Shown here in pieces: positions 33,100 to 44,999 of a stretch of 64,000 nt of DNA (positions within the stretch are counted from its first letter, which is position 1; every line of letters starts with the position of its first letter). The position numbers and the translations under genes were made by a program. The notes below the pieces were generated by a model. It did no database searches. It was not told the DNA's origin and worked only from the letters and a program-made list of their open reading frames with translations. Origin of the DNA: Cytospora piceicola (lineage: Eukaryota; Ascomycota; Sordariomycetes; Diaporthales; Cytosporaceae); NCBI GenBank assembly GCA_023375675.1, contig JALQBC010000027.1, positions 531,930-595,929 on the forward strand, in the 5' to 3' direction.

Positions 33100-34216
33100 C
33101 ATAACTTGAGCCAGTCCGTTCCTTTTTGATTTCTTGAAGAAATTCAACAATCTACCGCTGCTTGTTCGGCCGTTCATACATTCATTCATCCATTTCTCTT
33201 ATTCTTCATCCTGCCTGCAGTGTCTTGCACACCCATTCGTTCAGAGTCAAGTCACGTCCTGTGGATCGTCACCCTCAACCGTCAGAACTCGCTCACCACC
33301 ATCGAGATATCTGCCCGATTCTCGACCGTACCGAAAGCCACAAGGTTCTCGTTTCGCCTCGCTCGACGGTCAATACCTTCTTGTCACCCCTACGGAAGGA
33401 GGGCCTGTTTCGCCTCAGACAACTGTCCACAAGCAGCCAACTATTCTTTCGACCGTGTTCTGCTCTCTGCTGTCTGCTCTCTGCTCACGTCCTCGTCCTC
33501 CCACATCTATTCATCCGTCGTCTTTGACAGTCCAGCACAAGACCAGCAGCGCTGTTCTTGTTGCCTGCTTTTGAAAAGCATCTTTTAAAAGACCGATCGT
33601 CTTTCTCCTTCAGTTGATCTCTGGAGACTCATCATTTCCCGAGCCGTACTTCACACAAAGGAAAGGCCAAAACACCAAGCCCACGAGGAATATCAAAGGT
33701 GCGTAATGTTGTAAGCCTGCTGCTAAATTCGGCCCCTCATTGTTCATATGTTCCGTCCAAACACAAACCCGTTATTCCTACCACAAAGCATTCCTGTGAC
33801 GTCCAAGAGAAAGAAAAGGTCAGTGCCTTTATCGAGGTTGAGGAACGTGGGAACGTGCCTAAAACGAAACTACCACGTTGATCGCAATACAAAACATTCC
33901 TGATCGTCACCCAAATCCGCCAACAAACATGGTCCAAACGTCGACATAGCAACGCCCACTAACCTTCATATCACTCTTCTCTTCTCTTTCTTTACATAAC
34001 CTTCATTCACTTCAACTTCGGGGGCTCCAAGATTCGCTTCCAGCACATTCATTCTGTTCTATTCTTTTTGGCTCACGCCCGTCCCTCACTTTTTTCCTTT
34101 CAACGCTCTCGTTCAACCTGTATGGACTTTGAACTGAACTGACGATCCCAGCCCCGTCTCCACTCATTTTTGATCAATCTCAAGAAGTCCGAAACGAAAG
34201 AAACGAATTTCCCAAC
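33100..34216 (+). promoter_or_regulatory. Long pyrimidine-rich leader/promoter of the CAP-protein gene
   Basis: The 1.1 kb before the CAP-protein ATG is strikingly C/T-rich on the plus strand, with many CTTCT, CTCTC and TTTCC runs, especially 33150-33600 and 33960-34110. Such tracts are typical of fungal promoters and 5' leaders. Possible leader-intron signals occur (AAG/GTCAGT near 33820, CACTAACC near 33957), so part may be spliced. The transcription start cannot be fixed from sequence. Confidence 0.45.
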
Positions 34217-35208
34217 ATGAAGTCATCATCGCTTTTCATGCTCTCCGGGGCTTCGCTTGCCCTGGCTAAGCCTGTCATGGACGTTGTCATCGAGACCGAT
34301 GTCTACTACTACACCGTCACCCAGGAGGTCACCACTGTCGAGACTGTTCCCGCCGAAGCCCCCGTCAAAGCCAACATGAACTGGGCATGGACCTCCACTT
34401 TTTCCACTTCCACTTCCACTTCGTCCACTCCTACTGCTGCCGTCGTCACTGTCACTGTTGGTGCCACCGAGGCCGCCGCCACCAGCGAGGCCGCTGCCAC
34501 CACCGTCAAGGCAGCTTCCTCTTCCGTTGTCGAGGAAGCCTCCACTGCTTCCCCCTCCGACTTCGCCGGTACCGCCACCTACCACCACAACATCCACCGC
34601 ACCAACAACTCTGCCCCTAGCATGACCTACGGTGACGAGTATGCCAGCTACGCGTCCCAGGTCGCCGCGTCCTGCAAGTTCGCCCATGACCTGTGAGTTT
34701 CTCCATTGTTCTGGCACTCGCCATAGTATAATTCTCGAATTCCAAGCTGACACTTGATAGCACTCCTGGTGGCGGCGGTTACGGCCAAAACATTGCCATG
34801 TATGCCGCTACCGATGCCGACTCCATGACGGAGGAGTTGGCCATTGCTCAGGCAATCACTCAGATGTGGTACAACGGCGAGGTCGACCTTTACCCTGCCA
34901 ACGATTACGGCCAGGCCACCCCCGACATGAGCGGCTTCGAGGGATGGGGCCACTACTCCCAGATGGTCTGGGTTGGCTCCAAGCAGGTTGGATGTTCCGC
35001 TCAGTACTGCCCTGCTGGTACCATGGAGCCTAGCATGGCCTCTTGGTTCAGCGTCTGCAACTACTACCCTGCCGGTATGTCGCAACTCTCTTGCTTTTTG
35101 TAATGCCTTATAAGCTAATAATTCGCAGGTAACGTGGATGGCGAGTACGGAGACAACGTCTTGGCGCCTGGAAGCGGCGCCACTGTCTCCGTGGACATCT
35201 CTGTATAA
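34217..35208 (+). CDS. Secreted CAP-superfamily (PR-1/SCP-like) protein
   Basis: Three exons, 34217-34692, 34761-35074 and 35129-35208, encode 289 residues. MKSSSLFMLSGASLALAKP is a signal peptide. A Ser/Thr/Ala-rich, probably O-glycosylated linker follows (about residues 55-120). The CAP domain begins at YHHNIHRTNNSAPSMTYGDE. It contains the CAP1 motif GHYSQMVWVGSKQVGCS and the CAP2 motif SVCNYYPAGN, the latter completed across intron 2. Fungal PR-1-like proteins bind sterols or fatty acids and act outside the cell; in yeast they export sterols. The domain has the usual cysteines and histidines. A very long pyrimidine-rich leader precedes it. Confidence 0.92.
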
Positions 35209-36974
35209 GAGCCTCGTATGATCTCGCTCCACACTGGTGACTGTCAACTCTGTGTTCCGTATAGTGTATGGATCCATACACACACAGTACCTTGCAGAGC
35301 AACGAGCAATCGGGGTTTCTTTTCATCATCCAGACAGCAGAAGGCGCACACTTCTAACGTGACGGAAATTCGTTTTGCATCACTGCATCATCACTTGACG
35401 ACTCTAGGACATGAAAGACGCCGGATATGAGGAGAAAGGGCCAAAACTCTGGGAGATTTTTTTGCATTTGAGTTTTACCTTTCGTTGGTGACTGGCTCCC
35501 GCACGCCTTCACCCCCAATTTGTTTGCAGGAAATTGAATTCATGTACATAATTTTTACTTCTGGCTTGGCAACCGAGACGTCCTTTGGAATGTGACATTT
35601 TTGATGCGCCATGCCTCTTCAGTCTCCTCGTAGTGTACCGTGAACAGTATGGATGCAAAGAAGGGATTTACTGTGAAATTGATACCAAGGTGTCAGGCAG
35701 GTGACAGGAATGAGGCTCAGAGGAAGGCTCCGAGACATTTCCCCTCTTGTCGTTGGGTGCCGGAAACGGTGAAGGGTGAACGGCGATCAACTTGCAAACC
35801 ATATAGTCCTTGCTGGGAGACTACGCTCGACGGGATTATAGATTCGAAAGGCTCGAGTTCCAGCCGAGGTACGAAACCTTCGTAAATCCCGGACGCATGC
35901 AATCTGCATTTTCCCTTGCGGTCGGGCGTTGACACTGATGAAGTTTAGATACAACACAACTAACGACGTCGAGACATAGCCGAATACAGCCGAGTAAACT
36001 AGAAGTTCGTTGAATGTGCTCGAAAAGGCACATGATACTGCGAAAGGCTGGGAGAGGAATTCCACAAGACATTGTGCAGAGACAAAGAGCCAGCAGTAGC
36101 GCACTATTGTACGAGCCTGTCTTGCATTTCTCCAAACCCCGATCCAGGCCAATAATATACTAGCAGCGAGTCTGAAGTATTATCGAGCTCATACGGACTG
36201 ACAAATTGGGTCATCGGCCGGCCGGCTCTTCCCCTCTCCAGAGAGGTCTGAGGCATGAATGACATCTTGGATCCTGCTCGTCTCTTGGAGTCTGTCTGGG
36301 TGAGGACCTCGAGGCCGTGCGCCGTCCAGACCTGTGGCTGGACTGTAGCCGGCGCCGAGCTTGACGTCGTCGGAGGACACGGTCAGACGTAATAGAGCGT
36401 GTGAAGCCAACAAGTGGACCAGTGAGGGCAGTGAGCCTGGTGAGTCTTACAAGGTTTCCTTGGCTCTCCTTCCTGGCCCCTCTCAAGTATCCCCAGGACA
36501 CACCGTTTCTCGGCTCACGGGCTCGTGTCACCCGCACAGGCTGGTGTCTCTGATGCTGTCCACGAGCCAACGTCTGTGGCAGCTTGCCCCTCAACCTACC
36601 GCGCTCCTGAACACACTGTCTGCCAAGGTACATACCTCGCCAACGCTTTGACACCGCGATCTGGCAGATCGGAAAGTGCCCAAACAAGATGCGGATGGTC
36701 TCGCCACTTAATTAGGAGGGGGGTTTGAGCATGTGCAAAGCGAGGAATGTTGTCTCCGGATGTTTATATATATCTATATATCTATATATCCCCCCGCGAC
36801 CCTCCGGTTGGAACTTTGTTCCGGTTGGGACCTCTGATCATCCTCCAATATCTTTCGAGAATTGCCCTCAACGAGGAGCTCAAAGCCTTTCCAGGTCTTT
36901 TGTAACTTGGACTTCGAAGCAATATATAAGAAGAACAATAACAACATCACCACTGCCACCAACGACGAGCAGCC
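35209..36974. other. 1.8-kb spacer between two secreted-protein genes
   Basis: No gene is recognised. The last 250 bases include a TATA-rich segment listed separately. Scattered open frames across 35640-36687 have no recognisable features. Confidence 0.45.
36763..36789 (+). promoter_or_regulatory. TATA-rich element upstream of proline-rich secreted protein gene
   Basis: A run of alternating TATATA/TCTATATA lies about 190-210 bases before the ATG at 36975. Position and composition fit a core promoter TATA region; it is followed by a C-rich stretch. Confidence 0.4.
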
Positions 36975-38135
36975 ATGAAGAACAACAACGTCGCGGGCGT
37001 CATCGCCCTGGCAGCCCTGGCCTCGGCGTCGCCGCTGTCGACCAGGACCCACTCAAGCAGGCCGTTCCACGTCACCGTCACGACGACCGTCACCGAGGAA
37101 CCCCAGCCCACCGCCTACCGTCGTCTCCCCCGGGACAGCCTCTACTACCCTCCCGAGGACCCTCCTGGTCACCGATTCCCCCCTCCCGGTATCCCCCCTC
37201 CCGGCATCCCCCATCCCCATATCCCCATCCCAGAGCCGCAACCACCCTACTGGCCCCTGGGCGAGGAGCCCGGCCCCGTCGACGACCCCGACTTTGACGA
37301 CCTGCCCCTGGGCGAGGAGCCCGGCCCCGTCATCGACCCCAACTTCTCCAACCTGCCGCTAGAGACACCACCATCCCCGGCCACCACCACCACCACGGCG
37401 ACAACGACGAAGTCGAGCGGCGGTGATGACATCTACGAGATCCCCCGGGGCACCCCCGGCCTGTACGACACCGCCTGCTTCATCCCCGAGGGCTGCGTGT
37501 ACTACATTGCCGACGAGAACAGGTACATCACCGTCCCCGCGGGCCGCCTCATCCCCACGGCCCTGCTGCCCCCCGCGCTGGTCACCAGGCCCGCCACCGC
37601 GACCGCCACCACAACAGCAACCACCGCCGCCGCCGACGCCACCGGGACCGGGGGCTTCCACCACTACCCGGCCCCCCTGCCGACCGGGGACCAGGGCGGG
37701 GACCAGGGAGGGGACGAGGACGGCGACGGCCTACCGTTTGGCACTTGGCCGCCGGGCTTGCCGCCGTTCTGGCCGCCGCCCGTCCCCGGAGAACCCGTCG
37801 TCACCACGCTTCCTGTCGTCGGCCCGCCGGGCATTCACCTGCCCCCGCCTCCAGGAGACGACAGCCCGGGGGACGAGGACTGCGACGGCGACGAGGACGG
37901 CGACGGCCCACCGTTTGGCAATTGGCCGCCGCGCTGGCAGCCGGATTGGCCGCCGCCCGTCCCTGGAGAACCCGTCGTCACCACGCTTCCTGTCGTCGGC
38001 CCGCCGGGCGTTCACGTGCCCCCGCCTCCAGAAGGCGACAGCCCGGAGGACGACTCTGACTTTCCCGGCATTCCCGCGGTTGGCCGGCCGGACGACGGTC
38101 CCCCTACCCTTACCAAGGTTCCTGTCGTCGACTAA
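36975..38135 (+). CDS. Secreted Pro/Gly-rich acidic repeat protein
   Basis: Intronless, 386 residues, starting with a good signal peptide (MKNNNVAGVIALAALASASP). The mature protein is mostly low-complexity. It has PPPGIPPPGIPHPHIPIP, two copies of LGEEPGPV-D-P, a Thr run, and a more ordered centre with two cysteines (DTACFIPEGCVYYIADENRYITVPAG, of which the segment around residues 165-190 looks folded). Two 59-residue repeats follow, each with WPPPVPGEPVVTTLPVVGPP. No catalytic domain is recognised. It resembles surface or wall-associated proteins. The codon use is very C/G-biased. I do not recognise a named family; no function is claimed. Confidence 0.65.
   Translation: MKNNNVAGVIALAALASASPLSTRTHSSRPFHVTVTTTVTEEPQPTAYRRLPRDSLYYPPEDPPGHRFPPPGIPPPGIPHPHIPIPEPQPPYWPLGEEPGPVDDPDFDDLPLGEEPGPVIDPNFSNLPLETPPSPATTTTTATTTKSSGGDDIYEIPRGTPGLYDTACFIPEGCVYYIADENRYITVPAGRLIPTALLPPALVTRPATATATTTATTAAADATGTGGFHHYPAPLPTGDQGGDQGGDEDGDGLPFGTWPPGLPPFWPPPVPGEPVVTTLPVVGPPGIHLPPPPGDDSPGDEDCDGDEDGDGPPFGNWPPRWQPDWPPPVPGEPVVTTLPVVGPPGVHVPPPPEGDSPEDDSDFPGIPAVGRPDDGPPTLTKVPVVD
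37713..38066 (+). repeat. Tandem duplication, two 177-bp units inside the gene
   Basis: Copies at about 37713-37889 and 37890-38066 are offset by exactly 177 bp (59 codons), so frame is kept. The central part (from CCGTCCC through the TTCCTGTCGTCGGCCCGCCG stretch) is nearly identical; the ends differ. Confidence 0.85.
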
Positions 38136-39565
38136 GTGGAGAGGGGTTCCCAGGCAGTCCACACCCGATTGTGTAAGTCTCGAGTAATCAGCTTTCAGAG
38201 CACATGTCGCTTCGGCAACGTCCCCCCTGCTGACCCGTTCCGCAAAGCTCGCCAACTGAGGCGGCCGGCTTTCTCCCACGCTCTCGCGGATATCCCGGCT
38301 GGCGGGGGGGAGGGGTCCCCCCTCTCCGTGGTGGTGTGCAGTGTGAAAGAACGATCGAGAGTCTGGCTAGTGGCCGGGATCAGTAACTGAATCCTGTTCG
38401 GATGAGAATAGGTGATACTTTGGCCGAGGAAGGAGAAGAAAAGGAAGGCAAAACCTCCAGAAACAATTCCCAAAACAAATCAGAAAAGGAAAGAAAAGAA
38501 GAAGAAAAGTAGGAATCCCTTTTTTGAAAAAAGGTGTGAGGTCATCGACCTAAAAGCTCTGTGATTGTGTCAGGTGAAGATAGTCTTCGATAGTACTACT
38601 TATAACGGAGTATGATAATTCAATTCCTGTGGTCATCTTGAGGCTATCATGTGTGAATACCGTACTGCTCCGTACTGACAGTTGCATGAAACAACTACTG
38701 TGGATGAACGAGGTGCGGATGTCAGTGAGCTGTAGTTGCTTGATCCAATGATGCAGAGACCGGTGCGTCACGTACCTCGACCATCGAGCAGAGCTCAGTA
38801 GCAGGAGCGAGCTACTCGGCTATCTGTTCGCATGAACAAAAACCACCGGTCGATACTTGGGTATACAGCCGGGCTCGCTGTTACTTGTCGAGATCTGAAC
38901 CCACGCTGAACCAATCGCCCAAAAGCTCGTCCACGTTGGAATGCGGCTGAACAATGGTTGGCGACTGAAACCAAGTAAGCCTGCGCGTCCGTCACGATAT
39001 TGCCTGCATAGGAAACCCATGTAGTAAGCCAAGGTCGGGACCGGGACCAAGGGGACAATTACTTCCATTTTCCATCCCATCACTAGAATGGTTTGCCCTG
39101 CCTGGTTGCCTCTGGGGTATAGATAGCTATCACCTATTCCTGATCCTAAATCTATAGTCGTCTCGAAAAGAAAGAAAAAAGGAGGGGGGAGACAGGTGAA
39201 TGCGAAAAACATTTTTTGTTTTTTCTCCCAGATCGGCATGCGAACTTCCCACCCTGTACCTTCTTCCCTTTGCCTCCAGCCAGTTTCGTTCCAATGCGTG
39301 GGGGCTGCTACACCAGCCCCTACGCGGGTTCCCAAACAAAACCAATGTGGCATCTAGACTCCGTCGCGCCAGCTTTTTGTTGTAGTCGTGTCGTCGAATG
39401 GACAAAGAGAACCGGTGCCGCCAGGGCACCTCTTTCTTGAAGAAACCGTAGCTCGTTGCGCATGATGAGTTCTCAGCGTCACCGCTGTTCTGGCCCCTTA
39501 AGCAGCGAGCCGGGGGCTTCCTGCTGTCCACGGATGAGGGTATCGTCCACGGGGGCGTTTGCAAG
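38136..39565. other. Convergent spacer before the ceramide synthase gene
   Basis: No gene is recognised. A G/C-rich imperfect inverted repeat (GGAGGGGTCCCCCCTCTCC) lies near 38309-38327. Downstream is an A/G-rich stretch at 38410-38540. The minus-strand frame 38820-39353 lacks any family signature. Confidence 0.4.
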
Positions 39566-41423
39566 TCAATCGATCTGCTTCTCGCAGCCAATGCGATTCA
39601 ACAGCTCTTTGCGGTCGCTGTGACCAGGGAGGCTGACGCCCGATGAGGATGTGGTCGTCCTCTTGACACCTGTCCTCCGCTCCCAGCTCTTCAGGTCGAG
39701 TTCTTCGACACCGACCTCTTCTTCAAAAGCTTGGGCCTCCTCGTATACAAATTCCACCTCGTCCTCTCCCCCCTCTTCGTCGCCCTCGTCATCACTCCTG
39801 ACATCATCAGCGCCGGCTCCTCTCAGGACCCTGACTGCTACGTTGACGATCATGGCGAACCAAAAGATGCAGATGGCCTGCAGCGTCAACAGCAGCCCCA
39901 AGAAGGACAACCTGATGGTGTCATTGTGGCACAACAGTCCGTTCGATTTGAGGAGGGGCTGGAGGTAGAACCCGTAGCCTTCAGGTTGTTCGAATGGTCC
40001 CTCGAGGTTTTCCTGGCTTCCCGTGAAGCAACCATAGGTCATGGTGCTCGGCACGTCCTTGTAGATGGACCAGCACACCAAGTTCATGAAGATGTGGCGG
40101 CAGACGAACCACGAAAGCATGAAGAGCCCAAAGCCGACGTCGCAGGCGTTGCAGAAGCCCATGTACTTGAGACACTTGGCAGCCTGTTATACTTCTGTTA
40201 GCTGATTGCTCCCAGCAAAGTCGTCAAGGTAGAGAGCATACCGAGAGCAGGATGTCGCCGACGTCGAACAGCACCAAGACAAGGTTCCCCACCGCATTAT
40301 GGTGGTATCGGTAGGATCCAACAATCAGTGCGATGGTAATGAAGTGATGGGACAGCATCTGCCAGTGATCCTTGCGGCGTTCCTCGATGTTAATGACGAA
40401 GATCTGTTGGAGCCAGAATCCAAGCTGCACGAGGATGTAAGTCTTGTGCAGGCCTCCAAGTTCTCGGTTGGGCCAGCTCGCCCAGAGCTCCTTCATGTTC
40501 AGCCAGTAAGGGGAAGTGTAGTAAATGTACTGTGGAAAGATACTATTAGCTACCACCATTTGCACGCCCTGGGGCCTGCGCCCGCCATGGGCCCAAACTC
40601 CGGGTTTCGTAGCAGCAAGGGGGCAGATGTACATACGAAGCCAAGAGACCAGAAAGTGGTGCAGTACAGAACAAGCCAGGCCTGTTCGCTGAAGCGGGTG
40701 ACCTCCTTCTTCTTGCTGATGCCCATGTATTTGCCGAAGGGTGCCAGGAGGTACTCCATCGACGCAGCGCGCAGCCCAGTGAGAAGAACGACGCAGAACG
40801 CAACGAAGTAGATGTCGTCGAAGCCGGCGCCATATTTGCTCGAATTGTCATTGTGGTATTGGAGGTTGAAGAACCTGGAGGTGTAGACTTGAGACTTGGG
40901 GAGGAGGTAGTGGGCGCAGAAGAGGAGGGTCAGGAGGTTGAAGGAGAAAACTATTGTGTTCGCGACGAGTTAGCCAAGATTGAGGTCCAGATTCTGGTTC
41001 AGGCACACAACGTGGTATCTGTGGGGGGATTGGCGCCGGGTCGTGCAACACACAGCATGCAGTGTGATGTATGTGATTGGCGGTGGAGCGCACAACTTTG
41101 GACAGGTTTTTCTTGACGATGCGCCCGATCCTGTTCCTGTTGGGGGATATGCATTGCGAGGGGGGGAGAACTTGAGGCATACCGATTTGGTTCTCGACAA
41201 ATAAACGAGCCAATTCCTTAGAGGGGCCGTTTCCCTTCCTCTTGAGGCGCCTGACAAGGACGGTGTTATTGCAGCTTTGGCGGTACAAGGGACCGTTCAT
41301 GGACTCTTTCTGGCCCAAGTGATGGCGCTTGATGGAGGAGGATGGGCGAGCCTCGGAGCTGGGGACTCTGAAGGTCTCCTTCTTGAAGCCATTGGCAATG
41401 GGGGATTCGGGTGCAGATGACAT
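39566..41423 (-). CDS. LAG1: Ceramide synthase, LAG1/LAC1 (TLC domain)
   Basis: Four exons, 41423-41183, 40950-40637, 40529-40242 and 40183-39566, encode 486 residues. The N-terminal 80 residues are polar, followed by the first span (FSFNLLTLLFCAHYLL). The TLC domain carries FGKYMGISKKKEVTRFSEQAW. The Lag1 motif is HHFITIALIVGSYRYHHNAVG followed by LFDVGDILLSVAKCLKYM, with the histidine pair and aspartates needed for catalysis. Several further spans follow. The C-terminus is strongly acidic (DDEGDEEGGEDEVEF), as in fungal Lag1, where such tails are phosphorylated. The enzyme N-acylates sphingoid bases in the ER. The 232-bp intron 1 is the longest of this gene; all phases are continuous. Confidence 0.95.
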
Positions 41424-44400
41424 GGTCGCGCCCGTCGATGGTATAGCTTGCCAATTGGCGCGATCCAGTACCTATGTGATGACACGGGCGACCAGCAGGT
41501 CGAGGTTCTCGAAGTCGAGTCGAACCGGGTCGAGTCCACGTCGAAGTAGTAGAAGGCTGCTGAGGAGAAGGAGGGGTTGGTTTGGCGATATGGCGTGGAC
41601 TCTGTCTGATAACGCAGCCGCTGAAGAAATGTGGAATGTACGTAAAGACTGCTCGATTCTTTTCCTTTTGTTGTAATCGACAGTTCTTTAATGGCAGGGC
41701 AGTAGATCACTCAGTCATTCACTCTGCTGTCCTGAAGTGGCCAGCATAAAATGATGAGAGTGTCGCGTATCAAAAACGAAAGACGTGTGGCGGGGATTGT
41801 CCAATTGATACGGAACACGGAGTGGAGGGTTCGAAGATGGGGATGGTTAATGTTGAATGGATCAATGGAGCAATGGAGCCATGGAGCAATGGCCAGGTCA
41901 GAATTCAAAGCTGCAAGTGCAGTGCGGCGTGCGCCAGTCACTGACTAGGTGGTGCTGCAATCTTCCAGGTCTGCGGGCGCGGCGCGGCGCAATGGACCCC
42001 GAATTTTTTAGCGGTTCAACAGCCGTCAGGACCCAACGGCACCCAATTGGACCCCCTGTCAAACCTTGGAAACTGTCAAGGCGCTGGGCATGTTTCGCCT
42101 GGAGCGGGACAAACTTTGGGGAGGGGGGGGGGGGCGGTCTTCTGGGTCCTCAGATCCTCTGGGAACCGCGGACGGGAAGCCTGTCTGTACCACATCAATT
42201 CCGTAATAGCCCTCAGGGTCATGTAAGGATGTACCTGGGCATGTACGTACCCGGAAGGCGGTGAGCCTCATCAGAGGAGTAGCTAACGATGCTCTCTGGA
42301 AATTGCCAATCCGGGTCAAGCTGGTCAAGACTTCAACCGGCAGTCAACCCAAATTTCTGGCTTCTCATTGGCGCGTAGTAAATGTTGAGAGCAGGGGACT
42401 CCTCCTCCGTGGGCAGAATTTTAGGAAAGGGGCTGGTCAAGGCTGGCACCATCTGGGCAGTACATACATACACATACAGTATGCCAAGCAGCAGCCATCA
42501 ATTGACGCTGTTGATATACATACCTAGGTACATAATAGCAGTGACCTGTCGATACCACCTGACCACTAGGCCTTCGTCTAAATTACTAGTAGCTGATACT
42601 AGTACACACACAGTGATACATTCCCCAATAGGATAAGGAGCAAGCAGGGCAAGTGAACAACAAGCTCCCAGTATTTTACACAGCATGAATTGATCCAACA
42701 TCTTGCAGACCCCGCATCAGCACATCCTGACGCCCAATTGCGAACCGTATCCGCCGTATCCAGTGTATTTACTTTCACACTATCTTCCACATCGCTTGCA
42801 GATCGCCGTTATCCCCCAGTCTCGACACTGCGACCTTCTATAAATTACACATGATTTCCTGTCACAATACGTACCGGGTATACATGCAGCACCGACAGCA
42901 TGGCGATGTCGACCTGAGCTCCCCTCCCCTCATATCGGCAAATGTAATTCACGCCAGGAGCTGGGGCTCCCTTTTGCGTGGGACGGTGTAGGTAGACCAA
43001 GGTTTACTGACTGGTTCATGGATCAGACAAGCTTCATGCAAGTGCTCGATGCCCGTTGTCTGCATATATAATACACAGGCATATCGCGGTCCGTCCACGG
43101 TTCCTGGGGGCCCCTCTGTTTCCGCCCTCCTGCCTGCCAATATATTCAGGATAAATGGAGAAGACCCCTCAGCCTTCGCCCAAGCCATGAAGGAACAATC
43201 ATCGAAGATAGTCTGTCCCAACTTATCTGCTCAATACCACTATTGGGCATCCAAGGCTCCCGAGGTCTACATAGGTTCTTGGGGTCAGGCTGGTAAAAGA
43301 AATTAGTTGGCCAATTACTATGGTCCTCATCTTGTGGTGAGATCTGCTGGCTGGAAGATACATATTTCATGTCGGATCCATTTTTATGAGACCAAGAATC
43401 ACCGTTCCTCTGAAGACAGATACGAAAGTGATGCCATCACGTTCAGAAAAGGTGCATGTGAGGTTCTCCTGTTGACCTAGCCAAATGAGGTGTTGGGTCA
43501 CGTGAAGGAGGGTTCAACATCACCAGTAATAGACCGAAATGTGCCTACTGTCCTACACACAACTCCACCATTTAGTATCGTGGCTATAGGAACGGTATAT
43601 GGTGAATTTGAAACACAATACTGGAATACCGATTGAGAAACTCCAAGGAAGGTTGCCAACGCTACAACACTTGCACCAGTTGGGCAATTTGGGCAGTTTG
43701 GACATTGCTAGATACCTAGGTACCTAGGTACCGAGGTACATATAACCCCGGTCACAGTTCCTATTCTATGATTGGCCTGTTCGACCCACTTCTTCCACCA
43801 CCAAAACCACTTATGTTGCTACCAAAATTTTCTTCACTGCATCATTGTTCCTCACCTCAACCAACTTCACTTTTGGGACTTGGGACAGGAAACATCAGGA
43901 CAACATGCATGTTCTTGAAGTGAAATAAGCCAGCCTCAAGCTTTTGGCCTCAAGCTTGGCATCTACTCTTTGGCTACAAATCGGCCTTCCAAACAGGCAA
44001 TTATGATTCTTGGTAAGTTCAAGTTTGCTTGCCCATTATCACATGCAGGGCTGCCCTTCTTCCCCTCTGCCCACCCGGCACGCACACACACATCTTCATG
44101 ATGAACAGCCTTTTATAATGGACGACTTCCTAGCAAATTATGCGGAGAAACAGGTACCTGTCTGATTGAGATGTCAAAACTGCCTTCACTTCACCATCAT
44201 ATTTCTTGCTGGAGCTACAGGCTAACATACTCAAAAGCATATCTACAACGCCTCGGTCGAGATCCGGCCATGCTGACCACAACACATACGAACAATGCCT
44301 CGAGGGCTACATGGTACTGCACAGGTGACATGATAATGCACCCTTTTCTATCTGCAATCTTGATTATATATTTTTTAAAGCTCTGCACATATTCAGGGGA

Positions 44401-44999
44401 TTGGCAAACAGTGGTGTCGCCCGTTTCAAGCTTGCTTGTCATGATTTTTGGCTCTACGTCTGTTACCAACCTACATCAAATCTTGCAGGTGTCGATCCTT
44501 CTTCACTTGAAAGTTACCTGAGCTGCTGCTCAAGTGCTATGCCGGAAAATGATCAGATCACGAGTATCGTAGGTGGGAGTTGAACCTGTAATTGAAGAAC
44601 ATTGAAGGTTTTCCTTCCACTGTCCCCCTCCCCCCAAGTTGTGTTCCCTTGATCTGGTTCTCTTATTTTTCGTGTTCCTTTCCGGCGGAATGTCTTTCCA
44701 ATATCTGTCGAATCAGGAGATTTCCGGTCACGGTACCTTGGTGGTCCAGCCACACATCTAGAAGGAATAGCAATTCATGATCATATATATATATATGTAT
44801 ATTTGTACTTCTTGACCTGGTGACATTCCGCGTGACCATTAATACGGCTCTTGCTAGGAAGCTGGTGAATATCTCTGGAGGTTCCTTCTACTAGGGTACG
44901 CAGCAGATAATGACGCCACTCACTACTCAACCAGACAATCACCGTAATGGCCTTACAGTGCTTGGACTCTAATTATACAGGGAGTGATTCCATCGAAGT
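41424..44999. other. Long spacer, AT-richening to the right
   Basis: No gene is recognised over about 3.6 kb. Notable items are a G run near 42120-42134, an ATGGAGCA-type short repeat near 41862-41890, and CCTAGG palindromes. The open frames 43049-43306 and 44171-44521 show no family features or codon pattern. Confidence 0.4.
43713..43730. repeat. Tandem TACCTAGG palindrome pair
   Basis: TACCTAGG occurs twice head to tail at 43713-43728 and continues into TACCGAGG, giving overlapping AvrII-type palindromes. The same arrangement is found at 56803-56822. Confidence 0.8.

Noticed and set aside
38860..38950. tRNA-like B box on the minus strand (GGTTCAGATCT)
   Set aside because: Departs from the consensus, with no acceptor-stem pairing and no convincing A box.
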